This document shows positions 61,688-64,000 of a stretch of DNA of 64,000 bases, one piece after another. The notes below the pieces were generated by a model. That model did not search any database, was not told the DNA's origin, and saw only the letters and a list, made by a program, of their open reading frames with translations. The translations under genes were made by a program, and so were the position numbers. Numbering within the stretch: position 1 is the first letter of the stretch; every line of letters begins with the position of its first letter. Source of the DNA: Branchiostoma floridae (Eukaryota; Chordata; Leptocardii; Amphioxiformes; Branchiostomatidae). The stretch spans positions 12,983,567-13,047,566 of the forward strand of contig NC_049985.1 of assembly GCF_000003815.2 (NCBI RefSeq). The letters run 5' to 3'.

Positions 61688-62072
61688 CAGGGCTCGAAAC
61701 ACTGGGGATTTGTGCACCTAGGTGCACCCAAAATTGGGGCTGTGCACCCAATTTTTTTCTGTGGGTGCACAGGGTGCACCCAAATATTATCATAGGCTTA
61801 TGTATGTTAAGATGTCAATATACTAAGTAAACACCATATTCTTGACGTCTATGTGTTAGACAGACAATAAAATGACTGTCATAGTACTTCCGATTTCTGA
61901 AGAGCTCCGTTAAAATTACTAGTACTAATTTAGTAGGTTTGCAATTAGGTTATTCTGATATTCTACTTCATCTGATATGGTGCACCGTGCACCCAAAAAT
62001 ATTTTGGTGCACCCAATTTTCTAGGTTGGGTGCACCAGTGCACATATTCCCAAAAATGAATTTCGAGCACTG
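61688..62072. mobile_element. 385-bp MITE with GTGCACCC-rich arms and 5-bp target duplication
   Basis: The ends CAGGGCTCGAAA (left) and TTTCGAGCACTG (right) are inverted partners with one mismatch. Both arms are built from repeated GGTGCACCCAA words. The direct repeat GTATC flanks both sides (61683-61687 and 62073-62077). A 12-base match to the left end occurs alone at 24829. Confidence 0.75.
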
Positions 62073-63870
62073 GTATCTTTCAGACTGATAACCCTCATTA
62101 CTACATGTATTTTCTACCTTAGTACTACCCATGTACTAGTTTATAAGGAGAAAATATAATGTTTCAGTACATTTCCCACAATGCACACTTCACCGACAAC
62201 TGATGCTAGACCGACCGTCATGCATTGCATGACCCGAGAGTTCACTATGACGATGACGAAACATCCAAAAATGGGGACGAAACATCCAAAATGGGGACTA
62301 AAGGACTAGGGGATGAACGGACAAGGGGACGAAAGACCTGATATCGATATTATATACAACACAATGTTTCCTATTCACAGGAATTATTCCTTTTTACCCA
62401 CATTTGCTCCTCGGCATACAAAGTGAACCCTCTACAACGAAAGGAAGACAGAAGCATGTCTGCAAAAACTAGTCTGCCTGAAATCCTTCAGGACCCAACA
62501 TTTCTGCTAAATCATGTGCTTCCTGTGGGAGTACTAAGAAAGCATGACTCCTCTAATGGCTGCTCTGCAAACAGTCAACAGACGTATGTCGTCATGAGGT
62601 CTAGCAGACTAGCACTGCCCTTGCATACAAATCTATTCAAGACAACGTCAAACAATTAAGTCATTATGCTAATTGTTTAATCCTAATGGATCAATGAATT
62701 GCAAATGCATGTTGACATAATTTTAAGTGACAGTTGCATTCAGGATGAATCATGAGTGTTTAGATTCTAGAGTGCTTTCATTTTCAAAGGAAACACCAAC
62801 TAGTCCAGACATATTACAATACAATACCGGTAAACAAACAAAACTTTCAAATCCTATAAGCTACTTACAGGTAAGAAATATTGTCCCCTAACTTAAGTCA
62901 CTAATGTTGACACAAGATCAAAAAGTTTTGCTGAATTTGCTATTCATGTCCCTGAACTACATTAGCAGACAGTTAGGGGCAAATCAATATGACCAACCAA
63001 GGACGTCCTTGATATGACAAAGATTGGCCAGGTAGGCTGCTTCTTGGTGTAAAGCAAGAAAAAAATCAAGGAGGTCAGGCATCAGACTTGTCGTCATGGT
63101 AACGGGGGAGAAAAACCTGTTTGATTTGTCGTTCAAGCTAGTTTGACCACTCCAGTCCATTGAATATAATTTTGTGGTTGGACATTATTTGCAATTGACT
63201 GCACACAGCTGATCTTTAATTTTATTGCTTTGAGGCGAACATATTCGTCTGGTTTGGCAAACAGAAAGCACATATTGACAATCAAGAATGACAAATCAAA
63301 TGATATAGGAAAATACACCCCTAAAATACCTGAACTGAATCTCTGAATTGCTGTACATGAACAGACAAATTGTCCAGAGCTGCAACTGGGGAGATGAAGC
63401 TTCTTCAACTTGTTCAAGACATCTTGACATGACATGAATCGTACTTACTTTAAAGCACTGAAAATAGGTACTTTCCTATGATGATATCATACTAACATTT
63501 ATAGAACACACATACCTGTTCAATGACGCTTGTTGGCGTTGGTTTAGGGGGATTCTAAAGCGGAAATCGTGTCATGTTTACTCTAACTCTACTCTTGCAT
63601 GAGACATTTCGACAGACAGCCTTGATCAACAACTTCTAGGTCAGGGGTCATACCGCATGGGAACGATAGCAGCGTTCTACGCCATCAAACATGATACTAA
63701 TAATTAGGACCCTTAATGCCATTTATTTCTAATACAATAAATATATACAGTATTTTGCTACAGATTTTTGGTGCTATTTTCTAAAATTACGCCTCATGAG
63801 TTTAAAGTAACGATTTTCTTTAAAGTGCTGATGCGATCTCTAAAAGTTTCCCACAATGCTCCGCGCCAAT

Positions 63871-63884
63871 CTTCTTCCTCTTTC
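63871..63884 (+). promoter_or_regulatory. 5'TOP-like pyrimidine tract of RPS3A
   Basis: CTTCTTCCTCTTTC lies 15 bases before the ATG, as expected for the first transcribed bases of a ribosomal-protein mRNA under TOR-dependent translational control. There is no TATA box at the usual distance, which is normal for this class. Confidence 0.65.
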
Positions 63885-63898
63885 ACGAAACCCCCAAA

Positions 63899-63960
63899 AT
63901 GGCGGTGGGCAAGAATAAACGTCTCACGAAAGGAGGCAAGAAGGGTGCCAAGAAGAAGAT
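63899..63960 (+). CDS. RPS3A: 40S ribosomal protein S3a (eS1), first coding exon
   Basis: The ATG at 63899 opens MAVGKNKRLTKGGKKGAKKK, identical to the N-terminus of animal RPS3A/eS1, a 40S platform protein. The exon ends in phase 2 at 63960 with donor AT/GTAAGA. The remaining exons lie beyond the window. The gene is transcribed away from APAF1. Confidence 0.93.
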
Positions 63961-64000
63961 GTAAGACGAAAGAAACATCTAGATCTATGCAATAGATATC

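Larger units (their letters stand above)
61062..63898. other. Region between the divergent APAF1 and RPS3A genes
   Basis: No coding exon was recognised. A possible acceptor (GACCTTTAG/CCAGTG on the minus strand, near 61087) suggests that APAF1 has an upstream non-coding exon. A MITE lies at 61688-62072. A short GGGGACGAAACATCC-type tandem lies at about 62255-62340. The APAF1 promoter should lie here but shows no clear TATA element. Confidence 0.5.

Noticed and set aside
1-64000. CRISPR arrays, operons, ribosome-binding sites
   Set aside because: The window is animal nuclear DNA with spliced genes. No direct-repeat/spacer array is present.

Overview
The window looks like a cephalochordate (amphioxus, Branchiostoma-type) nuclear genome, or a close basal deuterostome. 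The reasons are vertebrate-orthologous genes with many short exons and GT-AG introns of a few hundred bases to several kb, abundant small non-autonomous transposons, and protein sequences close to but clearly diverged from human orthologues. Four recognisable host genes are present, plus one large and apparently complete DNA transposon.

Layout: 1-3369 is non-coding, with a possible TATA/CRE promoter near 508-543. 3370-32467 (+) is the 3' three quarters of a PDE2A-type cyclic-nucleotide phosphodiesterase (25 exons, 754 residues in the window: GAF-A, GAF-B, catalytic domain, stop). Its introns carry several MITE-like elements. Two tandem arrays lie exactly across splice junctions: a 3 x 125 bp array over an acceptor and a 7 x ~35 bp array over a donor. 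32468-35358 is 3'UTR and intergenic sequence.

35368-47821 is a 12,454-bp DNA transposon with near-perfect 32/33-bp terminal inverted repeats (5'-CA..TG-3') and a 9-bp target-site duplication (TAGCAGGTG). It carries two convergent genes. One is a 2-exon, 359-residue protein with a C-terminal HIRAN-like domain (+). The other is an 11-coding-exon, 1094-residue protein with an N-terminal SANT/Myb-like domain and a conserved-looking acidic C-terminal region (-), the best transposase candidate. All exon phases join without adjustment, so the element looks intact. I could not assign it to a superfamily, and I regard it as the most likely undescribed system here. A 0.9-kb MITE is nested in one transposase intron.

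47831-57242 holds PDZD11 (-, 6 coding exons here called A-F plus a terminal exon, 49164-52021) and gene-poor flanks. 57243-61061 (-) is a single-exon, 1272-residue APAF1 orthologue (CARD, NB-ARC, WD40). 61062-63898 is intergenic with one clear MITE. 63899-63960 (+) is the first coding exon of ribosomal protein S3a, cut by the window edge, with a 5'TOP pyrimidine tract.

The host genes are functionally unrelated (cAMP/cGMP signalling, a small PDZ protein, the apoptosome, the ribosome). Within the transposon, the two convergent genes share one pair of ends and probably act together in mobilisation.
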